Shown here piece by piece: positions 1 through 10,439 of a stretch of DNA of 64,000 nt. Source of the DNA: Ricordea florida (Eukaryota; Cnidaria; Anthozoa; Corallimorpharia; Ricordeidae); the NCBI GenBank assembly GCA_949710005.1, contig OX453284.1, positions 6,361,477-6,425,476 on the forward strand, read 5' to 3'. The notes under the pieces were generated by a model that worked only from the letters and a program-made list of their open reading frames with translations, was not told the origin of the DNA and did not search any database. The translations under genes were made by a program, and so were the position numbers. The number at the start of each line of letters is the position of its first letter. Within the stretch, counting starts at the first letter, position 1.

Positions 1-400
1 GAAGAATGATTAATATGAAACAGCTTTCATACAACAATTTGATGTAGACACTTTGCTTTCACTTGCCGTTTCACTCTTCGAGCTATCCATCATGCGTTAT
101 CCTGGGTTGTTAGTTGAATGAAACTGGCCAAAAAACAAAACCATATGTAAAGAACTTGTTACTAATGTGATAAGCGGATTATTTAGCCAAGCCACTGAAT
201 GTATCCAAAGAAAACTTGCTAGATAAGCCTTACGTCCTGCTGAAATCCACGACGCCGGCAAATCTCTCTTAGGATCTCTTACCAACGTCGTCTACTTTGA
301 TGCGACGCCGGCCAGTGCTCAGATAGGCATGCGCAGTAGGCATGTGACTCAATCCAACGGCGTCGTCGTGAAAAAGTCGTCATTTCGTAAGCTCCCTATT
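1..400. other. No gene seen
   Basis: Only short chance reading frames are visible in this leading stretch and no splice-bounded exon was found. It ends at the edge of the 20-bp minisatellite. Confidence 0.5.
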
Positions 401-780
401 GAAATTGCCGTGAACATATTGAAATTGCCGTGAACATATTGAAATTGCCGTGAACATGTTGAAATTGCCGTGAACATGTTGAAATTGCCGTGAACATGTT
501 GAAATTTCCGTGAAAATGTTGAAATTGCCGCGAACATATTGAAATTGCCGTGAACATATTGAAATTGCCGTGAACATATTGAAATTGCCGTGAACATGTT
601 GAAATTGCCGTGAACATGTTGAAATTGCCGTGAACATGTTGAAATTGCCGTGAACATGTTGAAATTGCCGTGAACATATTGAAATTGCCGTGAACAAATT
701 GAAATTGCCGTGAGGAAGTTGAATTTGCCGTGGTCAAATTGAAATGGCCGTGATCAAATTGAAATTGCCGTGAACTTTTG
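401..780. repeat. 20-bp minisatellite, about 19 units
   Basis: A tandem array of the unit gaaattgccgtgaacatatt runs for about 19 copies with exact 20-bp spacing. The common variation is atatt versus atgtt at the end of the unit. Units in the middle are nearly identical, while the last four (from about 700) carry more substitutions, as expected at the edge of an array that expands by unequal exchange. No unit contains a stop codon on the minus strand, so all three minus frames stay open and give three overlapping repetitive pseudo-proteins. Because 20 is not a multiple of 3, the peptide period is 20 residues per 60 bp. I see no sign that it is translated. Confidence 0.95.
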
Positions 781-1375
781 GGCCACCGCACATAATATAC
801 TCATTTTGGCCCAGGCAACGTTTTAGGTGTGTTTTATTTGAATTCGATAGTTAATGATTTTTTTTGTTTATTACCACAAAATGCATCCTGGATCCAGCCT
901 GTGTTTTTTGCTTCCTCTGCGGTCAACGGTAACACGCTTGGCCTAATGAAATTCACTGTGTAAATCAACAAAAGAAGGTCGCTTATTAGATTGGACAACT
1001 TCATCTTTAAATTTTTAACGCCCTACAGTTAAGTTTGACTTGAAATCTTCATAATCAGATTTTATGGAAATTGCAGTTAACACATTCCGGCTAGAGAAAA
1101 CAAAGGGAAAGTTCCTAATATGGCCATACAACAATATCAAATCTCTCTTTTCCCCTTGCGGGATTTAAATTAACTTACTTACCAAGCAACCGATCCCATT
1201 TACTTCCTAAGAATAACATGAAAATAAGAATTCATCAGCTTTTGTCGTTAAGAAATAGAACTATTTTGTGCTCTCAGTCTCAGATTCTGCTTTGACGTTC
1301 AGTGAAGTCATAATTAACTCACTGGTCATAGCCTCCCCACCCCAGAAGGGGTCAAATATTGGGTTTTATTGTATG
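781..1375. other. No gene seen
   Basis: AT-rich unique-looking sequence between the minisatellite and a dispersed repeat. No exon, RNA gene or element terminus was recognised. Confidence 0.5.
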
Positions 1376-1545
1376 GACGTGAGTATTTTACTGGGAATCA
1401 CACCACTCGTAAAATTCATACGAAACTACATCCGGGACCGTAGTGGCGTATTTTCTCTATCCTAACTAATAAGGATATCGATGACGTCGTTTCCTGGTTT
1501 GCAAGATTCAGTTTGTGTACAAAGCTGCCAAACGAACGTCTTAAT
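1376..1545. repeat. Dispersed repeat, copy 1
   Basis: The stretch starting at the gtgagtattttactggg sequence, through taaaattcatacgaaacta and the gaggatatc-like motif to the tttgtgtacaaa motif, closely matches 45762-45935 inside PAF1 intron 4 in the same orientation. Both copies contain the string caccactcgtaaaattcata. No terminal inverted repeat was seen, so the element class is unknown. Confidence 0.7.
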
Positions 1546-1560
1546 GTGTTTTTGTCTATA

Positions 1561-2833
1561 TAATGAAAACACAATTACACGTTAACTCGAATATATGAAT
1601 TTTATGTTCTCGTAAGATTTTGTTCTTATTTTCTCGCCATCGTGCAGTATCCTCTATGTAACCCGCCCAATAGGAGGTAGGGGAAAGACAAGCGCTAGGG
1701 CTTAAGGGGCATGTAAGATACAATTTCATTGAGCAACTCAACTTGAAATGCAAATTACTTCGGAGCAAAAAAAAAAAAACCGAGATCTTTCCCCTTTGAT
1801 GATCTTCGTTTTTCTACATATCGCCAAGAATCGCACTTATCTGTAGATTAACTGAAAAGATATTCATTACTGATTTTCTTACATCTGAATTTTATTGTTT
1901 ATTTTCAAAAGGATCATATATAAGTTGCATAAGATTAATATTTCAAAAAGCAAACACTAACATCATTTTTAAAGCCAAGCTTATAATGTGGATAACAAAG
2001 CAATCAAAACACAGTTGAAAGAGCAAACTAAACCGCAACATAGCGCTCAAAAATAAGGTCAAATTTATATGATATGGAATGCCCATTGCCAATATCATTT
2101 TCCTGTCTAAAGTCCAGCATTTGTTATGAAGTTTTAGCCTTTAAAATTATCTGGCTAATTATTCGATGGATTGAACCATGAAATTAAAGCGTTCTTTTAA
2201 ACTGATCAACAGTACCCTAGTTGAGTACGGTTCATTTTACTACACAGAGTAGCTGGAATAAGGCAGTGAGGTGAGACCCTTTTATGAAAGCCATTGAACA
2301 GTGTTGTTCTTAGCAAAAGGTATCTTGTATTCTACACCTATCGTCCTGATATTTCATCGATGGGTATTGCTCTAGTTTAAAGTCATTCATTAAAACAGTT
2401 TTTTTCTCAAGTTGTTCATTAAAAATTTTTTTTCAGACGTGTGTCACAAAAAAATGTCGCTTAAACCGAGCGAAATCGGAGGCCTTAAATTAGTTTTGTT
2501 CCAAGCTAAAGCGAACATTAAGACAATACAATTTAAGGAATACGTTTTACAAATGACGCGGAAAAGAGTGCAAGCTCAATAAATAAATAAATAAACCAAA
2601 CAGTTCTTCTTGTTTTAAGTAATGTGTTGACACTGTCCTCTTTGTAAGCTAAGGTTGTTTTCCTTTCTCGTACTTGCTCATTTCTTTTCTTAATAATAAT
2701 AATAATCGAATATTTTCTCAGGATAACCCTTCAGTACATAGTACTGTTATCAACGGGGTCCTGCTAAGAATTAAAAATATTAAGATATATAAAATAAGAT
2801 ATATATTAAAAACCGTTGAAAATAGAATAGAAT
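1561..2833. other. AT-rich, no gene; 3' flank of the LINE
   Basis: No coding exon was recognised. The sequence lies downstream of the minus-strand LINE and includes short runs of aaat (about 2580) and taa (about 2690) units. CR1-like elements often end in short tandem repeats, so the true 3' end of the LINE may lie in here, but I could not fix it. Confidence 0.4.
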
Positions 2834-5800
2834 TTACAAGTAATAATCGTCTAAGGCTTTCCTAAATAAGACTCTAGAATTAATGTTTCTTAAACTTAAA
2901 GGCAATAAATTAAAAATCGAGGCACCTAAAAAATAAAAGCTACGGCGCGCAAAATCCAGTCTGACTTTTGGTAGTTTTGCAGTTTTCCCATTGTTGCGGG
3001 TGTTTAAAGCGTTATGATGTAATCGGTGAAAATAGTCTTTAAATGGAAAGCATGCAGTTCCATTAAGGCAGTCAAATACAAAGCAGCACGCTCTCTTTTG
3101 TAAAAAGTTATCAACAGTTAGAATTCGAAGATCACAGTTCTGCGAACTGCATTTTGGAGAAATAATTTCAAGGCTTCGGGTCTCAATGGAGCGGATCATG
3201 CGTTTGCGGGACTCTGACCATCCAAGACTAGTATAGCCGCAATACGTAAATATTGGCATAATCATCGATTGGTAAATTCGTTGGGCAGTGAAAGTATCAA
3301 TACTGGAACGGATGCGCCGTAAGAGGTTCACTCTTCCTGCTGCCTTCTTGTAAAGTTTTTGAAAATGAGTTTCAAAATTAAGTGTCGGGTCCAGATGCAC
3401 GCCGAGGTACTTATAACATGTAGTGATGTTGATGGGAAAACCGTTGACTGAGAGCTTGACTTGACAGCCTTGAAACAGGTTCAACCGCTTACCGGTACCA
3501 AACAGCATCACCTCAGATTTTCCTTTCTTTAGATTAAAAATAAGTTCATTATCACGAAACCAGTTAGATAGATTATCTAAGTCCTGTGAAAGACTGCTTT
3601 GTATCGCATCAATATCACTTGAGGATGTAAAAATCACCGTATCGTCAGCGTAAGTGATAATCTTACAATGACGAAGCGGACTATGCACATCATTAAAGAA
3701 GATGAGAAAAAGGAGGGGCCCAAGAATACTCCCTTGAGGAACTCCAGTGTTAATTGGATTTGGTTCAGAAAGCACACCGTGAAATTGAACGATCTGCTTA
3801 CGATGGAATAAATAATCAGTAAACCACTGAAGTTCCATATCATATACACCAAAACGGGACAGTTTACTCAATAAAATGCAATGACTAATGGTATCGAATG
3901 CCTTTGATAAGTCAATAAAAACTGCTCCTGTCGCCTTTCCACTATCGGCCTCCTTTCTGATGAGATCAGTGAAGTAAGTAACAGCTAGTTCCGTTGAGCG
4001 GTTCGGACGGAAACCAAATTGGTACTCAAAAAGTAGATTATGACGCTCTAAATGAGCCATCAGCTGCTTATAGACTATCCTTTCCAAGATCTTTGACAAA
4101 GTAGGGAGAATTGAGATAGGCCTGTAATTGTCAACCTCAGCCAGAAACCCTGATTTGTATAGAGGGATCACCTTTGCCACTTTCCACTCACTAGGCACAA
4201 CTCCAGTTTTTAGAGATAAATTGATGATAAATGTCAAAGGCGTGGTTAAAACATAGGCAGCGTCTTTGAGCAGTCCCGGGGGGAAATTATCCAGTCCAGA
4301 CGCTTTTTTCCGCTTAAGATTTTTTAGCTCCTTAAGAATGTCTGATTCTTTCACAGCTTTAAAAGTAAACTGACTTCCCGTGAATTGCTTGGGAAGATTT
4401 TCTTCAGCAGGTTTGCTCCAGACAAAGTCACGGAGTAAGATTGATTTCCCTTTCAGACATCTGGCAATGGAACTGAAATATTCGCAGAAGCTATTTGCAA
4501 TAAAGCTTTTGTCAGTTGACTTCGATCCATTTATCACAAACGCCGAACCTTGATCAGAAGGCGACTTGGTAGGATAGAGTTTCTTGATGGCTGCCCAAAA
4601 TTTATCCGGAGAGTCAGCACAATCTTTAAGGAGATCGCGATGATATCTGCTTTTGCTTTTTTTAACAAGGCCAGAAACTCTGTTGCGTTGCCGTTTATAA
4701 GAAGACCAATCGTTTTCTTGATTAGTACGACGGGCTTTCCTGAGCAAACCATCCCTGAGATTCATCTCTTTTTTGACATCCGGAGTCAGCCAAGGACATA
4801 GTCGGCCTTTGACCTTCTTTAAGATTAGAGGAGCGTGCTTGTCGATACACTGTTGCAGTATGTCACGAAAAGAGGCCCATGCCTCGCTTATGCTGACAGA
4901 TGAATAAACTTCTTCAAAATTCGCAGAATTTAGCTCTTCGCAAAATGGCTTGGGGTCATAGTTAGCAAAATTCCGGCAAGTAATGATTCGCGGATTGAAC
5001 TTAGCATTGTTTAGCTTGCGAGCGCATCCAATGAGCTCATGATCACTCAGGCCAGCTGGAATTACTTTCACCGAAGAGATGTTATGTGGTACGTTACTGC
5101 AAATAACATCAATTAGGGTCTTGGACTCACGCGTAATTCTCGTGGGGGTAGTAATGAGTTGTTTCAGACCAAAATAGGTGAGAATGGATTTCATTTCTTT
5201 GTGATCCGAGGACACCAAAAAATTACAGTTAATGTCGCCTAAGAGAATACATTCCTTGTTTTCAGCTGATATTGTCGAAAGCATTGATTCAAATTTGCAA
5301 TTAAAATTTGCGCAGAGATGTTTAGAAGAATCCGGAGGGCGGTAAATAATTCCAACTAGAAAACTTTTGGTTTTAGGAAATAAAATTTCAATCCAAATGC
5401 ATTCAATGTCCTCTTGCTCGAGATCCATTCGTCTTTGAAAGGGAATAGATAAAGAAATATAAACACCAACACCTCCACCTTGACCAGAAGCCCTTGACTT
5501 TGCAATAAACGTATAACCTTCAATTTGAACCTCGGCTTCGCTTTCGGTGGATAAATGTGTTTCACTGACCGAAAAGATGTGTATGTTCCTAGAGCCATCC
5601 AGGATTTGACAGATGATAGTTTTGTTTGCCAATAAACCTCTAATATTTTGATGCAGAATTTTAAGGCCCTTTTTAGAGAGAAGCTCGCTAAGTTCGGGGA
5701 TGACATATCGTTGAGCATCTTCTTGTTGATCTTGGTCAGCTCCATCTTGGGTGTTGTTGTTAAACAGACAAGAACTGCAGATGACTCCGCTATCATCGGA

Positions 5801-6175
5801 GCAGAAGCATTTCAGGTGAAACTTTAAATGACATTGCGAACAAGCCATCCTGCTTTGTCTTTTCTTCAAAGCTTTTAAGCACGAGCCACACCTATCAATC
5901 AGTCCAGGACAAGTTTCGATATCGCCTGATAGGAGAAGCAGGAGCTGAATTAGCGAAGTTCTCGATGTTCGATGCCCAATTCCATTTATCTGGCGGTAGG
6001 ACCAAAGCGAAGAGTAGATAAAGGTTTCTTGTAAACCCTGGCATTGCTCCATATCGTATAGTACGTTTGAACTGCAGAAGGCTTGCTTTTTTATGTAGAA
6101 AATAGCAAAAGTGAACAGAGCGAAATAGCACACAACCGCTCGTAACGACGCCATAATGTCTGCAGTAAAAGGCAT
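2834..6175 (-). CDS. CR1-like non-LTR retrotransposon ORF: endonuclease plus reverse transcriptase, unbroken
   Basis: A single open reading frame of 1113 codons encodes a non-LTR retrotransposon protein that would nick DNA and copy its own RNA at the nick. In order it shows a hydrophobic N-terminus (about residues 10-30), a degenerate 2A-like motif (84-92), a Cys-rich PHD-like finger (about 96-136), an AP-type endonuclease (about 171-390) and a reverse transcriptase (about 660-900). Endonuclease catalytic positions are intact: HQN with N177, SETH with E205, GDIN with D314/N316 and SDH with S377-H379. The polymerase has DNYRPIS (682-688), FIDLSKAFD (D755) and YADD (842-845). No RNase H follows. 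The domain order fits the CR1/L2/Rex group. No stop or frameshift is present, so the copy is young or recently active. The start at 6175 is the first ATG of the long frame; the 5' UTR was not delimited. Confidence 0.93.
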   Translation of the reverse strand: MPFTADIMASLRAVVCYFALFTFAIFYIKKQAFCSSNVLYDMEQCQGLQETFIYSSLWSYRQINGIGHRTSRTSLIQLLLLLSGDIETCPGLIDRCGSCLKALKKRQSRMACSQCHLKFHLKCFCSDDSGVICSSCLFNNNTQDGADQDQQEDAQRYVIPELSELLSKKGLKILHQNIRGLLANKTIICQILDGSRNIHIFSVSETHLSTESEAEVQIEGYTFIAKSRASGQGGGVGVYISLSIPFQRRMDLEQEDIECIWIEILFPKTKSFLVGIIYRPPDSSKHLCANFNCKFESMLSTISAENKECILLGDINCNFLVSSDHKEMKSILTYFGLKQLITTPTRITRESKTLIDVICSNVPHNISSVKVIPAGLSDHELIGCARKLNNAKFNPRIITCRNFANYDPKPFCEELNSANFEEVYSSVSISEAWASFRDILQQCIDKHAPLILKKVKGRLCPWLTPDVKKEMNLRDGLLRKARRTNQENDWSSYKRQRNRVSGLVKKSKSRYHRDLLKDCADSPDKFWAAIKKLYPTKSPSDQGSAFVINGSKSTDKSFIANSFCEYFSSIARCLKGKSILLRDFVWSKPAEENLPKQFTGSQFTFKAVKESDILKELKNLKRKKASGLDNFPPGLLKDAAYVLTTPLTFIINLSLKTGVVPSEWKVAKVIPLYKSGFLAEVDNYRPISILPTLSKILERIVYKQLMAHLERHNLLFEYQFGFRPNRSTELAVTYFTDLIRKEADSGKATGAVFIDLSKAFDTISHCILLSKLSRFGVYDMELQWFTDYLFHRKQIVQFHGVLSEPNPINTGVPQGSILGPLLFLIFFNDVHSPLRHCKIITYADDTVIFTSSSDIDAIQSSLSQDLDNLSNWFRDNELIFNLKKGKSEVMLFGTGKRLNLFQGCQVKLSVNGFPINITTCYKYLGVHLDPTLNFETHFQKLYKKAAGRVNLLRRIRSSIDTFTAQRIYQSMIMPIFTYCGYTSLGWSESRKRMIRSIETRSLEIISPKCSSQNCDLRILTVDNFLQKRACCFVFDCLNGTACFPFKDYFHRLHHNALNTRNNGKTAKLPKVRLDFARRSFYFLGASIFNLLPLSLRNINSRVLFRKALDDYYL
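5900..5926 (-). other. Degenerate 2A-like motif in the LINE ORF
   Basis: Residues 84-92 read GDIETCPGL, directly after a run of leucines and just before the Cys-rich finger. Several CR1-type elements of invertebrates carry a 2A ribosome-skipping peptide ending in NPGP at this place. Here N is replaced by C and the final P by L, so the two residues at the skipping site are lost. Skipping is therefore unlikely, and the upstream leader should stay fused to the enzyme. Resemblance is by motif and position only. Confidence 0.6.
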
Positions 6176-6780
6176 TCGTTTGTTTGCACTTAAAGCGAGC
6201 TATTGTCTTAAACGAAAAACATAATGATAGAAATTGATGAATTTTGTGCCTTACCCTTTCCATGACGTCTTGAAACAATTTCTCCGAAGCAAAATACAAT
6301 TCCAATGAAAAGAATGACTCCTTTATAATGCATGGTTGCTTTTCACCTGCGCAACATCAGAACAAAAGGGAATAGTCTGGGTGGTGCCGTGCTGTATTCG
6401 TGAGTTGTGATAGGTCAACTTAAATGACAGCAATTACTATGGCAACGTTGGTGGACCTGTGAGGCTAAAGATGGTGACATTGTCAGCTGCCAGTATCACA
6501 GGTACAATGACTTTCTTTGCCGACCCCCTAAAATCGTTTTAATTTCCAAAATGAGAAAAAGTGAAAACCAAAAAGAGCTGAAATTCAATTTAGGCAAAGA
6601 TTTGAAAAACGAATTGGTCATCGCTTGGAGGAAAATTGCTATCAAACTAGAAGTTCTTTTCAGAAGGTGAAAATGCTGCGATTTGACTTTTAAGATATAC
6701 AAAGTGTAATAGAGGTACCAAAGAAAAGCAGAGACATTTTTTTTTTACATTCAACAATGTATTAATTAAATATAAACTTT
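6176..6780. other. 5' flank of the LINE; no gene seen
   Basis: Sequence upstream of the LINE start codon. It may include the element 5' UTR. No independent exon or promoter motif was recognised. Confidence 0.4.
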
Positions 6781-7605
6781 AAACTATAAAATTTTAACAG
6801 CTGACATCATTAAAATGGTAATCATGTAAAATAATAATGTATAAAACTATTGTTATATCAAATGTATAAAATTCGAATCCTTAGTATATAAAATACAAAC
6901 TTTAAACTTTTAATTAATGGTTATTATATGAAATATAATCTATATAAATAAAATTCAAACGGTTATTATATAAAATATAAACTATAGACCACTTTCATAA
7001 GTGCCTACCATCGATTTTATATTATTGGCAATAGTAAGGAAACATTCAGCACTGTCATATTGAAGAACTATCAGAAATAAGTAATTGTGCAAAGTTTTGA
7101 AGATATAGACTAAATACTAACGAAGTTATGGAGGAATGAAAATACAAGGATTTGTATGAAATTCTTTGCTGAGGTCTCGGTAGCCTCGTTTTGGTGTTTT
7201 CCTGCATCTTCTAAGCCTTATAACTTCAAGAGGATTTAATATTTTTCTTTGAAACTTTCAGAAGTTATCTTTAGCTTTGATATCTATCATCTGAGTGTCT
7301 TCATATGTCAACATAATGAATTTAACAATAATATGCTAATTAGTGTCGGCCATTATGAAAGTCGTCAATAACATTTTAACAGCTGAAATAATTCAAATGG
7401 TAATCATGTAAAATATAATGTATAAAACTATTGTTATATTAAATGTATAAAATTCAAATGCTTAGTATATAAAATTCAAACTTAAAACTTTTAACGGTTA
7501 TTATATAAAATATAAACTATAACATTTTAACAGCTGAAATAATTCAAATGGTAACCATGTAAAATATAATGTATAAAACTATTGTTATGTTAAATGTTAG
7601 GTGTT
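6781..7605. repeat. AT-rich imperfect repeat, about three copies
   Basis: The phrase ttttaacagctga, then aatggtaatcatgtaaaat and tataaaactattgttat, recurs starting near 6793, 7373 and 7533. Intervening DNA contains the related strings ataaaattcaaa and ggttattatataaaatataaact. The copies are direct and diverged by a few substitutions. Function is unknown and composition is close to pure AT. Confidence 0.75.
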
Positions 7606-7943
7606 AGGTTTTGATTTTGTGCCACGTTGGGCATTTTTGGCTGTTGACGCAAGTCAATAGTTTGGCTGTTATGCTTTGTCTCAATGGTTGTTCGTATCGT
7701 TGAGCAAAGGACTCGATCAGGCAGATAGTTCAAAGAAATCGTCTCTTCGTCAGGTATAGATAAGTCTTCAAAAGCTTTTAGGTACATATCATCTCCTTCG
7801 ATTAGAACTCTATCGATAACGTCGGTCGACCATGTGAAAGCTGAAAGACTCATAAAAGCAGACTGTCTTCCTCTAGAAATATCGCTGAAACGATTATTAC
7901 CTTGATGAATACTTCCATGAGCGAAAAAAGTAGAATTTAGCAT
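7590..7943 (-). pseudogene. Fragment of a transposon-associated cysteine-protease-like domain
   Basis: A 117-codon frame contains the pattern GSIHQGNNRFSDISRGRQS followed by WSTDVIDRVLIEGD and then SIPDEETISLNYLPDRV. This resembles a domain I associate with large metazoan transposon proteins, where an HQG...RFG/S...GRQC block carries the presumed catalytic cysteine. Here that cysteine is serine (GRQS), and the segment between the GRQ block and the WST block looks shortened by about 20 residues, which suggests an internal deletion. An in-frame TAG lies a few codons upstream of the ATG, so nothing longer extends 5'. I regard it as an inactive fragment. The family assignment rests on remembered motif order and is tentative. 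Confidence 0.4.
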
Positions 7944-9049
7944 GATAAATTTCGTAACCTACCGAGTAAAAGAACGCAGATCCAAGAGAACCCTTTATCG
8001 TGGTTGTGAGTTGGCTCATGTCTTTCGTAGGCTACCGCTGATTACATATGACAAACACTGCATGCGCTCGTAAGTAATTTATGTATCCATGGTGATTAAT
8101 TTATGCGGACATCGCGAAAAAAATTGAGATCCTCTCTGCATTACTATCAGGCACCACAGGAAGCCCAACTTCGCGAATAGTTTCGCTGCTCGCTCGCTAC
8201 GCTCGCTCGCAGCAACTATCAACTAGAAGACTAAATATGTCACTGCTTAAAAAGAGCCTCACCCCGCTGTTTTTGTTGCGCGTGCAAACGCTCATAGTGC
8301 GCGCGTTTAGAACACGCACGACAAGTGATCAGGGACATGATAATGCACAAGTTACGCGTCTCTAACAAAACGTAGAAGCTGAAGCTTATAGAAAATCTAA
8401 AGCGGATGTGTATGAATTTATTGATAAGTTTTCTCATCGAGTTTCCTCCTAAATCTGATGCTGCTTTTACGCAGTTTTGTTTGCATTGCTGTAGTTACAG
8501 GTAGTATTTCAAGAAGCTTTGCGTCGCCGTTTGCCATTCGATTTTCTCCCTCCCCTCCCCTCTCGCTTCGCAACGTTTCAACGGCGGCACAGGGACCGTC
8601 TGTTAATCACGTGGTACTGCCAGAGGTATTTGTGTACCGCGGCTTTATTGGCTGACAAAATGTAATGTTGTGATTGGCCAAAGGAAGCATTCAGATGGCC
8701 TATTGTCGGGATTGTAGACTCGTACGAGTCGGCTCAAAATGCGGATAGCATTTGCAGGTACAAGGAAGAAGATGAAGACGACATTTATAAGCAGATCTGC
8801 CGAGAAACGTCAGCAGAAGAAAAGAGTGGCAGGAAAACGAAAGAAATGGATCATAACAGTAACTCAACAAATCTTGAACCGAAGCTTCTCTACAACGATA
8901 GATTGCTGATTGATTTGTTGATTTCTTAGCTGAGATTTCATTCTAGGTGCCAAATCTAACACTGGTGCTAATTTTTTTTCTCCTGTTACTTGCACAGCCC
9001 GCCTTCCCTCCTTCAGTGAAGAAGATTGCAGTGCTTTTCATAAATTGCT
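7944..9049. other. No gene seen
   Basis: No exon was supported. A GC-richer patch at about 8150-8330 includes a repeated cgctcgct motif. The rest is unique-looking with no clear inverted-repeat boundaries. Confidence 0.4.
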
Positions 9050-10010
9050 CGCTTAGTTATCGAAGAAATCCTGCTCCCTGTATCACCTGCCTGGGTTGAT
9101 GTAGCGATACTTCTTGGCTACCGATATTTGCCAAGATAATTAATATTTCTCTTTCACATGACCTATTGCTGCCTACTAGTATTAACATCGTCAACCTTTC
9201 CATTCGTGAAGGCTGTGTCCCTGCGAGTCTGAAATGTGCAGTATTATCACCTTTGCTCAAGAAACCAGATGCGGACTTTTAACAATTCAAGAACTTTAGA
9301 CCCATCTCAAATTTGAAAGCACTATGAAAGATTATTGAGAAAAATGTTCCCAGCTAAACAACTAGCTGTGAATAACAACACGAGACCTTTCAATTAGTCT
9401 ATTAAGTACATCATTCCACTGAAACTGTAATGGTGAAGGAACAAGGTGATATTCTTCATGCAATCGACAGCAACAAGGCCGTGTTGTTCTACTTATGTTA
9501 GATTTATCTGCTTCTTTTGATACTGTGTCCCATGAAATACCACTGAATAGTTTGACTCAACGTCATGGAATTACAGGTTCTGTACAAGACTGGTTTGCAT
9601 CTTACCTGTCATCTCGTTGGCAATTTGTTCAGATTGAATGTTGAAGATCTTCTTTACGTGAACTTAATTTCTCCCCCCCCCCCCACCCCTCACAAAACCC
9701 TGGATCTGCACCTGGTCTTAAGCTTAATGAGGACTGAAAAACTGAAATGCTTCTACTCAGTTCAGGTTATCGGCAAAGTTCCACTTTGGAATTTGTTCGA
9801 GTTGGGAATGAAACTACTCAGCTGTCCTATTCTGTTTGTAATCTTGGAGTGATATTTATTCCTAGTGATGTTGTGAAAAATCACATCAAAAAGATATGCA
9901 AGTTATGCCATTTCCATTTAACTAATACTGGTAAGATAAGAACATATTTGGACCGTGAATCAACTGAAGCAATTACTACCATCTTGGTTTATCCGAGACT
10001 CGCCGAGACG
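9050..10010 (+). pseudogene. Decayed non-LTR retrotransposon reverse transcriptase
   Basis: Translating across frames recovers reverse transcriptase blocks in the right order. There is a region like VNLSIREGCVPASLKCAVLS then a FKNFRPISNLKAL block (about 9185-9330), a DLSASFDTVSH block at about 9500-9535 (equivalent to the D-x4-FDT-x-DH motif), a TQRHGITGSVQDWFASYL block at about 9558-9610, and a C-terminal part with NLGVIF, KNHIKKICK and GKIRTYLDRESTEAI (about 9840-9975). Stops, frameshifts and a deletion that removes the YADD region break it. It is a different lineage from the intact LINE at 2834-6175. A run of C at about 9670 sits at the internal deletion. Confidence 0.8.
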
Positions 10011-10439
10011 CCGAGCCCTTGTTTAAAAATCCGAGATCAAAACTGAACAATTTTCGAAAATCCGAGCCCGAGACCCTGTGCTAAACAAAATAGAGCCAGA
10101 GACTTGATAATTTGACTTTCGTCTCACAGCGATAACTGGAAGCCAACTTTTGAAAGAAACCCTCGGCTATAAGCTCAAATCCGAGATTTCGAGACCTCAG
10201 TTGGGGAAAAACTGAAATCTTAAACTGTAAAACTGTAAAACGAGGCTTCCAGACACTTCCCAAATGCTGTTGAGATTTCGAGATTGGATGAAAATTTTGC
10301 GAGACCCAAGATTTGGTAATCAAAGTGGTTGGACAAAAACGAGTGGAGGGAAAATAATAACATCAAGGACTTCTCAATATCCATGCACTTGTGACGCTAG
10401 TTTATTGACCTAATCTGCAAAAACGTCAGCTGATACACA

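Noticed and set aside
349-791. Three overlapping minus-strand ORFs with MFTAIS/SRQFQ repeats
   Set aside because: They are translations of one 20-bp tandem repeat in three frames, not proteins.
10010-10330. gagac/gagatt-rich stretch as a defined repeat family, related to 41040-41200
   Set aside because: Similar words occur at both places, but no consistent unit or alignment could be established by eye.
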